Part shown: positions 36,180 to 36,218 of the stretch, in pieces
Numbering within the stretch: the stretch's first letter is position 1
Layout of the letters: every line of letters begins with the position of its first letter
Origin: Chloroflexota bacterium
Lineage (GTDB): Bacteria; Chloroflexota; Anaerolineae; Promineifilales; Promineifilaceae
DNA length: 36,218 nucleotides
Assembly (NCBI GenBank): GCA_024277135.1
Contig: JAJRVV010000043.1
Location: 1-36,218, forward strand
Reading direction: 5' to 3'
The notes under the pieces: model-generated
Told to the model about the DNA's origin: nothing
What the model saw: only the letters and a program-made list of their open reading frames with translations
The model's database searches: none
Position numbers and translations under genes: made by a program

Positions 36180-36218
36180 GGCCGCTGCATCATCTAAATT
36201 GGAAATCGGTTAAGCCAG

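Overview
The window looks like a chromosomal segment of a free-living bacterium, most likely a Chloroflexota member of the Anaerolineae type. That assignment is an inference from the gene set, from the secreted-protein linker resembling the 'FLPLVF' motif in the insert at 11992, and from a strongly over-represented palindrome. No rRNA, tRNA, CRISPR array or complete insertion sequence was recognised. Most of the DNA is fairly GC-rich. One AT-richer island at about 11990-13440 stands out.

Layout. 1-874: the edge of a minus-strand gene, then a promoter/operator and a Phd-VapC type toxin-antitoxin pair. 899-1828: homoserine kinase. 2020-5224: pyruvate (2-oxo acid) dehydrogenase E1alpha, E1beta and E2, with E1alpha interrupted by an in-frame TAG. 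5325-16630: promoter, structured leader, and the membrane arm of respiratory complex I in the order A-H-J-K-L-M-(two foreign-looking genes)-M-N. Its NuoL has a lengthened lateral helix. 16642-19141: promoter and the Fo part of ATP synthase (Z, a, c, and a b subunit fused to the C-terminal part of delta), closed by strong terminators. 19267-23622: an AIM24-like protein (minus), an alkaline-phosphatase-superfamily protein, a 48-residue membrane peptide (minus), a CDP-alcohol phosphatidyltransferase and Lgt with an inserted helix-hairpin-helix-like domain. 23779-26158: ABC exporter ATPase and permease. 26200-28316 (minus): a phospholipid operon of Psd, PssA and a DUF374 acyltransferase. 28388-29618: YefM-YoeB and a decayed second toxin-antitoxin-like locus. 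29696-31492: SpoU-type RNA methyltransferase and dnaN. 31546-33587 (minus): a ChlI/ChlD-type chelatase locus in two ORFs joined by a -1 shift at an A10 run. 33765-36179: glycerophosphodiester phosphodiesterase and a clan GH-A-like glycosidase.

The central theme is energy conservation. Pyruvate dehydrogenase makes reducing power, an enlarged complex I membrane arm pumps ions, and ATP synthase uses the gradient. The input module of complex I (B, C, D, E, F, G, I) and the F1 part of ATP synthase are absent from the window and must lie elsewhere if the complexes are complete. A membrane-lipid theme follows (CDP-alcohol transferases, Psd, acyltransferase, Lgt, GDPD).

The strongest leads are: the two-NuoM arm with a duplicated unit in the NuoL lateral helix; loss of the TM7 lysine in the second NuoM; the chlI/chlD slippery A10 junction; the b-delta fusion; the octamer ACGGCCGT, counted by eye about 45 times where about one is expected; and a family of locus-specific heptamer repeats at gene junctions.
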